From the NCBI RefSeq assembly GCF_001941975.2, contig NZ_CP146991.1, forward strand, positions 576,501 through 640,500: DNA of 64,000 nucleotides, in the 5' to 3' direction. This document shows positions 16,888 through 26,216 of the stretch, piece after piece. The position numbers were made by a program, and so were the translations under genes. The DNA is from Sporomusa sphaeroides DSM 2875 (GTDB taxonomy: Bacteria; Bacillota; Negativicutes; Sporomusales; Sporomusaceae). The notes under the pieces were generated by a model. It had not been told where the DNA came from. It worked only from the letters and a program-made list of their open reading frames with translations, and did no database searches. How positions within the stretch are numbered: the stretch's first letter is position 1; the number at the start of each line of letters is the position of its first letter.

Positions 16888-18237
16888 TTGGAAGTAAAGA
16901 AACTGTCGTTCCAAGATACATTGGCGATTGGCTTAATGTTATTTTCGCTTTTCTTTGGCGCCGGGAATCTGATTTTCCCGCCGGCTTTGGGACAAGCGGC
17001 AGGCGAGAATGTCTGGGTTGCTATTTTAGGCTTTTTGACTACCGGTGTCGGCCTTCCCTTATTAGGGGTTTTGGCCATCGGTTTGTCCGGCAGCAATGAT
17101 GCAGGGGATTTGGCCAAGAGGGTTCACCCGCTTTTTGCCACTGTTTTAATGGTGAGCACCTATCTGACCATTGGCCCTTTATTTGCTATTCCCCGTACAG
17201 GTGCGGTGTCATACGAAGTTGGCGTTAAGCCGTTTGTGGCAGGCGCCAGCGATGGCCTGGGCCTGCTTATCTATTCCGTTATTTTCTTTGCGGTTACCTG
17301 TTGGTTGGCGCTAAATCCCAGCAAAATTGTCGACAGGGTTGGCAAGATATTAACCCCGGCGCTGTTAGTTATGCTGGTTTTCCTGGTGGGGCAAGCCTTC
17401 ATCAGCCCTATGGGTGCCCCGTTGGCGCCTCAGGGAGAGTATCAAAGCCATGCTTTTGCCAAAGGCTTTCAGGAAGGCTATTTAACCATGGACACGCTGG
17501 CCTCGATTGTTTTCGCGATTATTGTTGTGAATGCCATTAAGAGCAAGGGTGTCAGGAACGCTAAAGAGATTGCCAAAGTATGCACCGGCTCCGGTTTAAT
17601 TGCTGCATTTTTCCTGGGGGCCATCTATGTGTCTTTGGCCTATCTTGGCGCCACCAGTGTGGGGACCATCGGGCAAGCCGAGAATGGCGGCATAATTTTG
17701 TCCAAGGCAGCTAATATCTATTATGGTTCAGCCGGTAATTTGATTTTAGGATTGGCGATCATCTTTGCCTGTTTAACAACCAGTATTGGTCTGGTATCTG
17801 CCTGTGCTACCTTTTTTACCAGATTTTTCCCGCGTCTTACGTATCAGAACCTGGTATATATACTGTCGATCTTTAGTCTGGTGATTTCTAATGTTGGCTT
17901 AACGCAGCTCATTGCGTTTTCTGTACCGGTATTGATTGGCATTTATCCTTTGGTAATTGTTTTGATTTTCCTGGTATTCCTGGACCCGCTGTTTGGCGGC
18001 CGGACAGAGGTTTATCGCTATAGCATGCTTTTGACTGCGATTGTTAGTCTTGTGGACGGATTAAAGGCGGCTAACATTTCGCTAGGTTTTGTTACCAAGT
18101 CTTTTAGCAGCTATCTGCCGCTGTTTGACATTAGTCTTGGCTGGCTGATACCGGCTGTCGCCGGCGCGGTATTGGGATATATTATCTCCCTGCTTTTTTC
18201 AGGCTCATCGGAAGTGAGTCCCGAACAGATCCGGTAA
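16888..18237 (+). CDS. brnQ: Branched-chain amino acid:cation symporter
   Basis: 449 residues with about 12 membrane segments. The N-terminal block LAIGLMLFSLFFGAGNLIFP is the hallmark of the LIVCS/BrnQ family, which takes up Leu, Ile and Val with Na+ or H+. The start is TTG 16888, 7-8 bp after GGAGGA; the longer frame upstream runs through repeat copy B and is not used. As a branched-chain amino acid carrier it is a natural CodY target, but I see no clear CodY box upstream because the repeat fills that space. Confidence 0.95.
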   Translation: MEVKKLSFQDTLAIGLMLFSLFFGAGNLIFPPALGQAAGENVWVAILGFLTTGVGLPLLGVLAIGLSGSNDAGDLAKRVHPLFATVLMVSTYLTIGPLFAIPRTGAVSYEVGVKPFVAGASDGLGLLIYSVIFFAVTCWLALNPSKIVDRVGKILTPALLVMLVFLVGQAFISPMGAPLAPQGEYQSHAFAKGFQEGYLTMDTLASIVFAIIVVNAIKSKGVRNAKEIAKVCTGSGLIAAFFLGAIYVSLAYLGATSVGTIGQAENGGIILSKAANIYYGSAGNLILGLAIIFACLTTSIGLVSACATFFTRFFPRLTYQNLVYILSIFSLVISNVGLTQLIAFSVPVLIGIYPLVIVLIFLVFLDPLFGGRTEVYRYSMLLTAIVSLVDGLKAANISLGFVTKSFSSYLPLFDISLGWLIPAVAGAVLGYIISLLFSGSSEVSPEQIR

Positions 18238-18274
18238 AGCCGGTATGATTGCAGACAACCATGGTTATCAATAG

Positions 18275-18315
18275 AAGAAGGACAGAGCTTAGTACAAGCT
18301 CTGTCCTTCTTATTT
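18275..18315 (+). terminator. Terminator of brnQ
   Basis: AAGAAGGACAGAGCTT and its exact complement close on AGTAC, followed by a T-rich run. Confidence 0.92.
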
Positions 18316-18323
18316 ATTCTAAC

Positions 18324-18363
18324 AAAAGGTGGGTATGAGGCCGCGCCTCGGTAAACACCTTTT
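18324..18363. terminator. Second hairpin, probable bidirectional terminator
   Basis: AAAAGGTG (18324-18331) pairs with CACCTTTT (18356-18363), with the inner stem GAGGC-CGC-GCCTC. It lies just left of the recombinase remnant and could end minus-strand transcription from it. Confidence 0.6.
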
Positions 18364-18495
18364 TCTTTACAGTTTTTCTAGATATGTTGTACAGTTACAG
18401 CAGTTTTAAGATTTTTCGCACGGTAAATTGAATTTTTCCGAAAAAAGCAAAAAAACAAATTGTTTTACAGGCTCATTGTTTTGAGTATAAAATTA

Positions 18496-18527
18496 GAAAT
18501 AATGTAACATAATTAGTTTATGTTACA
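18496..18527 (+). repeat. Palindromic recombination-like site, left copy
   Basis: A 32-bp sequence whose last 25 bp are TGTAACATAA-TTAGT-TTATGTTACA: two perfect 10-bp arms around an asymmetric 5-bp centre. An identical copy in inverted orientation lies at 19387-19418. Arms of 10-11 bp around a short spacer are the layout of tyrosine-recombinase core sites. The bases between here and the integrase remnant (18528-18620) hold nothing else recognisable. Confidence 0.8.
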
Positions 18528-18620
18528 CAATTGCATAAGGACTAATAATACTAGATTCAACCATTTATTGCAATTTCCTCCTCTTTCGACAAGATTGTTT
18601 CCCAGCAATAAAGTTTTGGG

Positions 18621-19177
18621 TTATAGATTTAAGTTTTTATAAATATTATCTAAACTATCTTTCGTAATTCCTATATAAGCTAATGTTATAGCAGGAGTGG
18701 AATGATTAAGCAGTTTTGAATTTGAGTTATGTCTGCGCCATTTTATAGGCCCAATAACCAAATGTTTTGCGCAAGGTATGTGAACCAATTGCCTCTGTAA
18801 TACCGGTCATACGTGCTGCTTTATTAATTACTCTGTAAGTTTGTATCCGAGTAATCGCCTGATTATTTTTTTTTTGCTTTTAAACAGCCAGTTACTATCA
18901 ATTTTAGTATTCGTAAAATATTCTTGAATAGCATCCTTACATGTATCTGAAAGGGAAATCTTTTTGGTTTACCGGTTTTCTTTTCACGCAGAATGATGCG
19001 ATCTACTTCTTTTACATCCTCGATGGTAAGCGATAATAAGTCTGAAATTCTCAAACCGCTGTTAATACCTAAAACAAACAGTAAATAATTACGCAAATTA
19101 TGGTTTCTCAGATAACATTTAATGGCATTAATTTGTTCTTTACTACGGATTGGTTCAACGCATTCCATACTAATCAC
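18621..19177 (-). pseudogene. Degenerate tyrosine recombinase/integrase
   Basis: The N-terminal 80 or so residues are intact (RSKEQINAIKCYLRNHNL, then GINSGLRISDLLSLTIEDV with the first catalytic Arg). After GKPKRFPF the frame is lost, but the rest can be followed in other frames: SLSDTCKDAIQEYF, NNQAITRIQTYRVINKAARM, IGSHTLRKTFGYWAYK (HxxR motif), NGADITQIQN and LLNHSTPAITLAYIGITK (catalytic Tyr) ending near 18621. At least four frameshifts are needed, several at A or T runs. The intact ancestor would be about 185 residues, a catalytic-domain-only recombinase like FimB-type invertases. Sequencing error in homopolymers could account for some of the breaks. Confidence 0.85.
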
Positions 19178-19386
19178 ATCCTGATTGTTAATATATGTAC
19201 CAATTTAATATGTTATGGCGAAAAGCTGGGAAATACCTTGTAACATTGCGTAAGAGTTTACCTAATCAGCTGCATAGCCTGCCGTAATATTGATGAATAC
19301 CTCATATCCCATCAGCTATGTCATCATAGGGCAATGGATATGAGGTATCTGTTTGTTTAATGCCATACTGGACAACCGGAAAAAGA

Positions 19387-19418
19387 TGTAACATAAACTA
19401 ATTATGTTACATTATTTC
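19387..19418 (-). repeat. Palindromic recombination-like site, right copy (inverted)
   Basis: Exact reverse complement of 18496-18527 over 32 bp; the central 5 bp read ACTAA on the plus strand instead of TTAGT, so the two sites are in opposite orientation. It ends about 65 bp before the start of the chemoreceptor gene and so could carry or position its promoter. Confidence 0.8.
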
Positions 19419-19483
19419 GCACATGGTTTGCGGCTGTTATCTGTATGGAGCAACTCAAGAAGAAGAAAAGGAGGCACATATTT

Positions 19484-21175
19484 TTGAAGATGAATTTGCT
19501 AAGTAAAATGATTGCTTACTTCATGCTGGTGGTAATCGTAGGAGCGATTGGTTTCGGTTTTGTAATGTACAATGTCAATATTGCCGGAGAGTTAATCACT
19601 AAAACCGGCGGGGAGGACATCCCGCGATTAATACAAACTGCGGAGATTGCCAGAGGTATAGAAAACAAGTTTGCTTCACTCCGTGGCTATCTTATATCCG
19701 GGGATTCGGTGTCGCTTAATAATTTTCGGCGAGTGACGGCAGAAAGCGAAAAGCTTGAAAAAGAGCTGTTGGCTACCGCACGTACGGCAGAAGGCAAAAA
19801 AATCGCAAGTGAATTATTGGCACTGGATGCCAAGTACACAGAGATAGCCGAAAAGGCAGTTATTACCTTAAAGCAGGCAGGCAAAGAGCAGGAAGCTCTG
19901 GCGGTAATGAACGGCGAGCTTACGGATCTTGGCCGGCAATTGCGGGATAAAGCCAAGGAATATGTGGATTGGCGGCAGGAGCAAATTAATGAGTCTATAA
20001 ATAAGTCAGTAACGGCCGCCGACAATAGCGGCAAGGCTGCTGTGACCGCCGGTTTGTTAAGTGCCCTTTTTGGTGTTGGCATCGGCATTTTTGCCGCCCG
20101 CAGCATCTCCCGTCCGGTCAACCAGCTGGCGGTAGTGGCCCAGCAGGTGGCAAGCGGAGATTTGACGCAGCAGGTAAGGGTGGTAAGTCAGGATGAGATT
20201 GGCCAACTGGCGTCAGCCTTTAATACGATGGTTATAGAGCTTAAAACACTTATCAAGCACATTAACGCCAATGTCGAGCAGGTAGCCGCCTCGTCGGAGG
20301 AACTAACCGCCAGCTCGGAGCAGTCTGCTCAGGCAGCTAATCAGATTGCTGTTTCCATCACCGAGGTGGCCGCCGGCGCCAATGAACAAATGGCTGCAAC
20401 TGACGAAACTTCTGCCGTGATTCAGCAAATGACGGCAGGTGTCCAGCAAATGGCCGCAAGTGCTAATCAGGTTGCCGCCCAATCGTCCCAAGCGGCGGAT
20501 AAAGCCAAAAACGGCGGCGAGGCTGTGGACAAAGCGGTCAGCCAGATGGCCCGGATTGAAGATACTGTCAACACCTCGGCAGCGGTAGTGGCTAAACTGG
20601 GTGAAAGGTCTAAGGAAATTGGCCAGATCGTGGATACCATCTCCGGCATTGCCGGTCAGACAAATTTACTGGCGCTGAACGCCGCCATCGAAGCAGCCCG
20701 TGCCGGCGAACAAGGTCGCGGCTTTGCTGTCGTGGCGGAGGAAGTACGAAAACTTGCCGAACAATCTCAGGAGGCAGCTAAAAAGATTGCCGCCTTAATC
20801 GGGGAAATCCAGGGAGATACCGCGAAGGCCGTGGTGGCCATGAATGACGGTACCCGGGAAGTCAAGACCGGGGCCGAAGTGGTCAATACCGCCGGCGGTG
20901 CTTTCAGTGAAATTGCTGATTTGGTGCTGCAAGTGTCTGCTCAGGTAAGAGATATCTCGGCAGCCATTCAGCAGATGGCAGCCGGCAGTCAGCATATCGT
21001 AGGAGCGGTCAAAAAGATTGATGAACTCAGCAGGAAATCAGCGGGTGAAGCCCAGGGCGTCTCGGCAGCTGCCGAAGAGCAGCTGGCTTCCATGGAAGAA
21101 ATCGCAACCTCCAGTGAAGCCTTAGCAAAACTTGCGCAGGAGCTCCAGACAGCGGTGGTCAAGTTTCGTGTGTGA
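19484..21175 (+). CDS. Methyl-accepting chemotaxis protein
   Basis: 563 residues from TTG 19484 (AAGGAGG 9 bp upstream); ATG 19490 and ATG 19445 are alternatives. First membrane helix about 8-30; an extracytoplasmic four-helix-bundle sensor (about 31-185); second membrane helix about 187-207 ([20 protein letters not shown]); HAMP about 208-262; then the signalling domain with the invariant hairpin tip [20 protein letters not shown] and [20 protein letters not shown]. It sits in the inner membrane and controls CheA. It immediately follows the recombinase remnant with its inverted sites. Confidence 0.95.
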   Translation: MKMNLLSKMIAYFMLVVIVGAIGFGFVMYNVNIAGELITKTGGEDIPRLIQTAEIARGIENKFASLRGYLISGDSVSLNNFRRVTAESEKLEKELLATARTAEGKKIASELLALDAKYTEIAEKAVITLKQAGKEQEALAVMNGELTDLGRQLRDKAKEYVDWRQEQINESINKSVTAADNSGKAAVTAGLLSALFGVGIGIFAARSISRPVNQLAVVAQQVASGDLTQQVRVVSQDEIGQLASAFNTMVIELKTLIKHINANVEQVAASSEELTASSEQSAQAANQIAVSITEVAAGANEQMAATDETSAVIQQMTAGVQQMAASANQVAAQSSQAADKAKNGGEAVDKAVSQMARIEDTVNTSAAVVAKLGERSKEIGQIVDTISGIAGQTNLLALNAAIEAARAGEQGRGFAVVAEEVRKLAEQSQEAAKKIAALIGEIQGDTAKAVVAMNDGTREVKTGAEVVNTAGGAFSEIADLVLQVSAQVRDISAAIQQMAAGSQHIVGAVKKIDELSRKSAGEAQGVSAAAEEQLASMEEIATSSEALAKLAQELQTAVVKFRV

Positions 21176-21435
21176 GTCTCACCTGAACGGGCTGGGTGCC
21201 GCCTTCCACAATCGGCGGTATCGGCTGCTAACGGCAATACGGGAGTGCTATACCGGTTATAACCTGGAGAACACTGGTTAAGCCTCCGGCGGAACGGAGT
21301 TGGGATATCATAGAACAGATTCTTTTTAGCGTATCTGTCACGCTGGCAACTACCAGCGTTCTTTTAGCAGTCAACCTATACCTTTACCAACAATATCAGG
21401 AAAATTTTATCGGCCTTTGGTCAGCAGGCTGGGTC

Positions 21436-23265
21436 TTGTATGTTCTCCGGCTTATTTCTGAGCTGGGGCTGGTCTCTGCTCCGGCCACGCCGTATCTTTT
21501 TTCTGCGAACCAGTTTGTTTCCCTGCTTAGTGGTATTTTTCTAGCCTGGGGAACCGATGCTTTTGGGGGACATGAGCGCAAGCGGGTATGGATAGGGCTG
21601 TCCATAGTGGGGGGATTATGGATTGTTGCGGGCAATTACTTATCCCTGCCAGCCGCACTGCTATATATGCCTATTTTTATATTTCTTGGGTTGGTCAACC
21701 TCTGGGTTGGCGGAACCATGCTTACCTACCCTATTGCGGGCGCGGGGAAAATAATTGCCGGCTGCACCTTCATTGTCTGGGGGTTGCACAAAGTGAACTA
21801 TCCCTTTTTGCGCGATGTAGCCTGGTTTGCAACCTGGGGATATTTATTGGGGGCCATTCTGGCGCTGGCAGCGGCGCTGGGCATGCTGATTATGTATTTT
21901 GAAAAAGAAATTGCAGAACGAAAAGTGGCGGAAAGTCAGGTGCGCCAACTAATTTATTTCGATAGTTTGACAGGGCTGCCAAACCGGACAAGTCTTAAAG
22001 AACGGCTGACAGAGGAGCTCGAAAAGGTAAGCCGGGGGCAGGCCGGAGGCGCGGTGCTGTTCATTGACCTGGATGATTTTAAACTGATTAATGATACTTT
22101 CGGTTATACCTGCGGCGATGAGGTGATAATCAAAGCCGGCTCCTATATCTTTGGCGAAGCCGCAGCGACCGATATAGTGGCCCGGATTGGCGATGACGAG
22201 TTTATCGTATTGCTGCTTAACAGGACTGACCGGGAGGAAATTGCCGCCATTACTGAGCGCATTTCGCAGGCGCTCACGCGGGATTATACACTCTGCGGCA
22301 CAAGTATCCGCGTTTCGGCAAGTATTGGTGTGGCATTATACCCGGAGGACGGTGACAAGGCGGAAGACTTGTTTAAGAAGGCGGATCTCGCCCTGTATGC
22401 TGCCAAGGAAAGCGGCAAGAATTCCTGGCGGTTTTATAAAAAAAGTATGCAACAGGACGCTTGCGAAAACATGTCCATTCAGCATAATCTGCGCTACGCA
22501 ATAGAACGGGGAGAACTGGCTTTGCATTATCAGCCGATAGTGTCACTGCCGGACCGGGACATTATCAGTTTTGAGGCGTTATTGCGCTGGACAAGCCCGG
22601 AACATGGAGCAGTGCCGCCTGACCGGTTTATTAAGCTGGCCGAGCAAAGCGATCTGATTCATCTGCTCGGACGGTGGGTATTGCGTGAAGCCTGCAAGTT
22701 TGCCCGCACTATGACAGATTTGGGGCTGGGCCAAATAAGCGTGTCGGTTAACATTTCACCCTGCCAGCTGGAGGCAAGGGATTTTGTTTCACTTGTCCGC
22801 AGGAGCATTGAAACTGCGGCTATTCAACCCAGTCAGCTGGAACTGGAGGTAACGGAGAATGTCCTGATTCATTCGATGGAAGACAGTATTCGCAAATTGC
22901 AGGAATTAAAGGTTTACGGTGTGCGTCTTTCACTGGATGACTTTGGCGTAGGTTATTCGTCCTTGACCTATCTAAAAAACCTGCCAGTCAAAAAGCTTAA
23001 GATTGACAAGTCGTTCATCGACAAAATCCTCTCCGACGATGCACAGTTCGCCGGCGCGATTATCCATATGGCACATAGTCTGGGCCTGGTTGTTGTTGCC
23101 GAAGGGGTGGAAACAGAACAGCAGGCCGCAGAATTGTTTAAGTACCGTTGTGATTATATCCAGGGTTATTTATTGAGCCGGCCGGTGCCGTGGGAACAGG
23201 CTATTGACTTATTAATTGCGTTTCGTCGGGAAGCGCCGCTGCTAAAATTGCATTGCCGCCAATAA
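21436..23265 (+). CDS. Membrane GGDEF-EAL protein, probable c-di-GMP phosphodiesterase
   Basis: 609 residues from TTG 21436, the first conventional start in the frame. The frame, however, is open and protein-like upstream to about 21226 (a hydrophobic stretch ILFSVSVTLATTSVLLAVNL lies before 21436), so the true start is probably a rare codon such as ATC 21307 or CTG 21274. Domains: about six membrane helices, a short coiled coil, GGDEF (about 170-330) and EAL (about 355-600). The GGDEF motif is degenerate (GDDEF), so cyclase activity is doubtful. The EAL domain keeps EALLRW, NISPCQL, LEVTEN, LDDFGVGYSSL and VAEGVET and looks active. It likely degrades c-di-GMP at the membrane. Confidence 0.9.
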   Translation: MYVLRLISELGLVSAPATPYLFSANQFVSLLSGIFLAWGTDAFGGHERKRVWIGLSIVGGLWIVAGNYLSLPAALLYMPIFIFLGLVNLWVGGTMLTYPIAGAGKIIAGCTFIVWGLHKVNYPFLRDVAWFATWGYLLGAILALAAALGMLIMYFEKEIAERKVAESQVRQLIYFDSLTGLPNRTSLKERLTEELEKVSRGQAGGAVLFIDLDDFKLINDTFGYTCGDEVIIKAGSYIFGEAAATDIVARIGDDEFIVLLLNRTDREEIAAITERISQALTRDYTLCGTSIRVSASIGVALYPEDGDKAEDLFKKADLALYAAKESGKNSWRFYKKSMQQDACENMSIQHNLRYAIERGELALHYQPIVSLPDRDIISFEALLRWTSPEHGAVPPDRFIKLAEQSDLIHLLGRWVLREACKFARTMTDLGLGQISVSVNISPCQLEARDFVSLVRRSIETAAIQPSQLELEVTENVLIHSMEDSIRKLQELKVYGVRLSLDDFGVGYSSLTYLKNLPVKKLKIDKSFIDKILSDDAQFAGAIIHMAHSLGLVVVAEGVETEQQAAELFKYRCDYIQGYLLSRPVPWEQAIDLLIAFRREAPLLKLHCRQ

Positions 23266-23445
23266 CGGCTGCAATTTGCGATAATGGCAGCCACATTTCA
23301 AGAATGCCGGTCAATCTGTTTTCCTGGTTACTGACTCAAAAAGGGCGTGCCGCATTGCGTTTTGTTAAAACGTTTTGCGGTGCGCTCTTTGCCGTTGTCA
23401 GCGGCGGCTAAGCTGTGGGGTTATATTGTTTTCGCTTCCCCCGAA

Positions 23446-23530
23446 GATGACAAGATTCCTAATGGAAATGTCAAAAAATTCAGAAGGTAAAGCCGCTTTT
23501 TTCAGGAATAGATTATAAGCATAAGACATA
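23446..23530 (+). promoter_or_regulatory. Conserved 85-bp promoter region, copy 1
   Basis: About 90% identical to 38426-38510 upstream of the third dehydratase. It holds two direct repeats, GATGACAAGATTC (23446) and AATGTCAAAAAATTC (23467), 21 bp apart (two helical turns), and a -10-like TATAAG (23514-23519) 47 bp after the second repeat. No -35 box is seen, which suggests an activator; the AraC-type response regulator at 30632 is the obvious candidate. A partial third match (TAAAGCCGCTTTTTTC, 28627-28642) precedes the sensor kinase. Confidence 0.65.
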
Positions 23531-23660
23531 CTTGCAGGTTTACCGGCCCATGTGTGAACAGATGTATATAACGTGCCAACTATTTGCACCACCCGCCTGC
23601 GCCTGTCAGATTCTGTAACACGGAATATATAGAGGACTAATAAAAGGAGGAAACAATGAC

Positions 23661-25325
23661 ATGAGAAGTCATATTACCACAAGGGGCTTGGAACGGGCAA
23701 CACACCGGGCTTTGTACTATTCTATGGGATTTTTACCGGAAGACCTGGATAAACCGTTGATCGCTGTTGTTAATACTCAGAATGAGACCATGCCGGGACA
23801 TGTGCATCTGGATAGCATTGCTAAGGCTGTTAAGGAAGGAATTATTGCCGCAGGCGGGACACCGATAGAGTTTCCGACGATCGGCCTGTGCGACGGTATT
23901 GCCCAGGGCAACTATGGCATGCATTATCCGCTGGCCAGCCGGGAATTGATTTGTGATTCGGTGGAATGTATGGTCAACGGGCATCAATATGATGCGATGG
24001 TGCTGATTACTAATTGTGACAAGATAACTCCAGGCCTGCTGATGGCCGCTGTTCGCCTCAATATTCCTGCTATCATGATTAGCGGGGGTCCGATGGCTAC
24101 CGGCTGTGTTGACGGACAGGAAATAGGGTATACCGATTTGATGGCGGCGCAGGGCGATGTGGCCAGAGGCATCATTACCCGTGAGGAGTTGTCCAGACGG
24201 GAAAGAGATGCACTGCCGGGTTGTGGTGCTTGTAATTTGCTGGGAACTGCCAATACAATGAATTTCCTTACAGAGGCGCTGGGGATGTGTCTGCCTGGTT
24301 CCACCTGTCTGGCCGGTACCGGCAGACGGTTGGCATTGGCCAAACAAACAGGCATGAAAATTATGGAGTTATACCACAAATCCATTTTACCGCGTCAAAT
24401 TGTGACCAAAGAAGCCATTGAAAATACAATTACTGTGGATCTGGCCATCGGCGGCTCTACCAATACCATTCTGCATTTGACCGCACTGGCAAAAACGGCA
24501 GATATTGATTTTGATATCAATTGTTTTACCGAACTGGCGCAAAAGGTGCCGCACCTGGTGAAGATAAAGCCTGCCAATAATGGTCACTATCCCGCGGATG
24601 TCCATAATGCTGGCGGAATAACGGCATTAATGGGACAATTATGCAGAGACGGCCTGCTTCATAAAGAAGCTTTGACTGTAACCGGAAAAACAGTTGCCGA
24701 GAATGTAAGCGATGTTAAGGTAATTAACAGCAATGTCATTAGGACGCTGGACAATCCTTATTCAGCCAAAGGCGGGCTGCAATTGCTGTATGGCAATCTG
24801 GCTCCACAAGGGTCGGTATGTAAAAGTGCGGCTGTTGTGCCGGAAATGTATCACCACAAAGGACCGGCCAGGATCTTTAACCAGGAAGAGCCGGCAGTTG
24901 CCGCTATCTATGGCGGACAAATCAAACCAGGCGATGTGGTGGTCGTAAGATATGAAGGCCCGAAAGGCGGACCCGGTATGCGGGAGATGCTCACCGCTAC
25001 AGCAGCCATTGTGGGTATGGGCTTATCCAAGGAAGTGGCCCTGATTACGGACGGCCGTTTCTCCGGAGCGACTGCCGGGGCGGCTGTCGGGCATGTGTCG
25101 CCGGAAGCGGCGGAAGGCGGTCCGATAGCCTTGATCGAGGAAGGTGATATGATTGAAATTGATATCCCCCAAGGCAGTATTCACCTGCATGTCAGTGACG
25201 AAGAACTGGCCCGCCGCAAAGCAGCCTGGAGGCCGATGAAGCAAGACCATGTAATTAAGGGCAGTTATCTTGACCGTTATGCAAAGATGGTATCGTCAGC
25301 AATGGACGGTGCAATCTTTAAATAG
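23661..25325 (+). CDS. IlvD/Edd-family dehydratase 1 (dihydroxy-acid dehydratase-like)
   Basis: 554 residues. Fe-S and metal motifs of the family are present: GLCDGIAQGNYGMHY, ITNCDKITPG, GCGACNLLGTANTM, and the C-terminal VRYEGPKGGPGMREM and LITDGRFSGAT. IlvD makes 2-oxo acids from 2,3-dihydroxy acids in Ile/Val synthesis; close relatives dehydrate sugar acids. Here no ilv or leu genes are nearby; the gene leads an operon with two PanB-type enzymes and a LarA-type racemase, so a sugar-acid or hydroxy-acid substrate is more likely. GGAGG precedes a tiny frame ATGACATGA that overlaps the ATG at 23661. The conserved 85-bp promoter region lies upstream. Confidence 0.93.
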   Translation: MRSHITTRGLERATHRALYYSMGFLPEDLDKPLIAVVNTQNETMPGHVHLDSIAKAVKEGIIAAGGTPIEFPTIGLCDGIAQGNYGMHYPLASRELICDSVECMVNGHQYDAMVLITNCDKITPGLLMAAVRLNIPAIMISGGPMATGCVDGQEIGYTDLMAAQGDVARGIITREELSRRERDALPGCGACNLLGTANTMNFLTEALGMCLPGSTCLAGTGRRLALAKQTGMKIMELYHKSILPRQIVTKEAIENTITVDLAIGGSTNTILHLTALAKTADIDFDINCFTELAQKVPHLVKIKPANNGHYPADVHNAGGITALMGQLCRDGLLHKEALTVTGKTVAENVSDVKVINSNVIRTLDNPYSAKGGLQLLYGNLAPQGSVCKSAAVVPEMYHHKGPARIFNQEEPAVAAIYGGQIKPGDVVVVRYEGPKGGPGMREMLTATAAIVGMGLSKEVALITDGRFSGATAGAAVGHVSPEAAEGGPIALIEEGDMIEIDIPQGSIHLHVSDEELARRKAAWRPMKQDHVIKGSYLDRYAKMVSSAMDGAIFK

Positions 25326-25356
25326 TAAATAAAGAAAATTGTAGGAGGAAATAACA

Positions 25357-26190
25357 ATGGCTAAAACAAAAATTACAATTCCTGAGATTCTTGCGACAAA
25401 ACATAATGGCAAAAAGTTCAAAATGATTACAGTATATGATTATCCGATGGCAGGTATTGTTGACCGTTCGGCTGCCGAACTCATTCTGGTCGGCGATTCG
25501 CTGGGAATGGTTATTCAGGGACATGACGGCACAGTGCCGGTAAACATGGAAGATATGATCTATCATGTAAAGCTGGTTCGCCGGGGAGCTCCCAATACTT
25601 TTGTCGTAGGTGATATGCCCTTTTTGTCTTACCAGGTAAATAAAGATGAGGCCATCCGCAATGCCGGCACTCTCTTAAAAATTGGCGCCGATTGTGTAAA
25701 AATGGAAGGCGACTTTAAAATTGCCAATACCGTAAAAGCCGTTGTTGATGCAGGTATTCCGGTAATGGGTCATATCGGCTTAACGCCGCAGACTGCTGCC
25801 ATGATGGGCGGGTTTAAGGTTCAGGGTAAAAGCTCGGAAGCTGCGGAAAAACTGCTGCAGGATGCAATTGCCATTGACAACGCCGGTGTTTTTGCCATGG
25901 TGCTGGAGTGCATGCCTGCCGGGTTATGCAAACTCATTACCGAGCGGGTGAAATGCGCAACTATCAGCGTTGGCGGCGGCGGGGACTGCAATGGCCACAA
26001 CCTGAACGCCTATGATCTGGTAGGTATTTTTGATAAATTTGTGCCTAAGTTTGTTAAGCAATACGCGCAAATGGGACAGCAAATGGTGGATGTTTTCGAT
26101 ACCTGGTGCAAGGAAATTGATGACGGTACCTTCCCGGAAGAAAAACATTGCTTTACGATGAATGATGAAGATTTGAAACGCTTGTACTAA
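25357..26190 (+). CDS. Divergent PanB-type hydroxymethyltransferase/aldolase (PanB1)
   Basis: 277 residues, ketopantoate hydroxymethyltransferase fold (PEP mutase-like barrel). PanB residues for Mg2+ and catalysis are present: LVGDSLGM, VVGDMPF, VKMEGD and the Glu in VLECMP. The substrate loop is altered: where PanB has IGIGAG…DGQ this protein has VGGGGDCNGHN. It lies 31 bp after dehydratase 1 and 26 bp before a second PanB-type gene. PanB normally transfers a hydroxymethyl group between methylene-tetrahydrofolate and 2-ketoisovalerate; a changed loop plus the catabolic context suggests another 2-oxo acid. Pantothenate synthesis is not excluded, but panC and panD are absent. Confidence 0.88.
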   Translation: MAKTKITIPEILATKHNGKKFKMITVYDYPMAGIVDRSAAELILVGDSLGMVIQGHDGTVPVNMEDMIYHVKLVRRGAPNTFVVGDMPFLSYQVNKDEAIRNAGTLLKIGADCVKMEGDFKIANTVKAVVDAGIPVMGHIGLTPQTAAMMGGFKVQGKSSEAAEKLLQDAIAIDNAGVFAMVLECMPAGLCKLITERVKCATISVGGGGDCNGHNLNAYDLVGIFDKFVPKFVKQYAQMGQQMVDVFDTWCKEIDDGTFPEEKHCFTMNDEDLKRLY

Positions 26191-26216
26191 GTTCTTGATA
26201 AGGGGTGTTACTGCAA

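Noticed and set aside
16565-17117. Minus-strand reading frames of 92 and 154 codons across 16.6-17.1 kb with Arg/Leu-rich products
   Set aside because: They lie on repeat copy B and antisense to brnQ. The same peptide-like string appears from copy C because the DNA is repeated, not because a protein is conserved.
18364-18495. Possible riboswitch or T-box downstream of brnQ
   Set aside because: No T-box motif, no known aptamer pattern and no downstream gene on the plus strand; only AT-rich DNA is visible.
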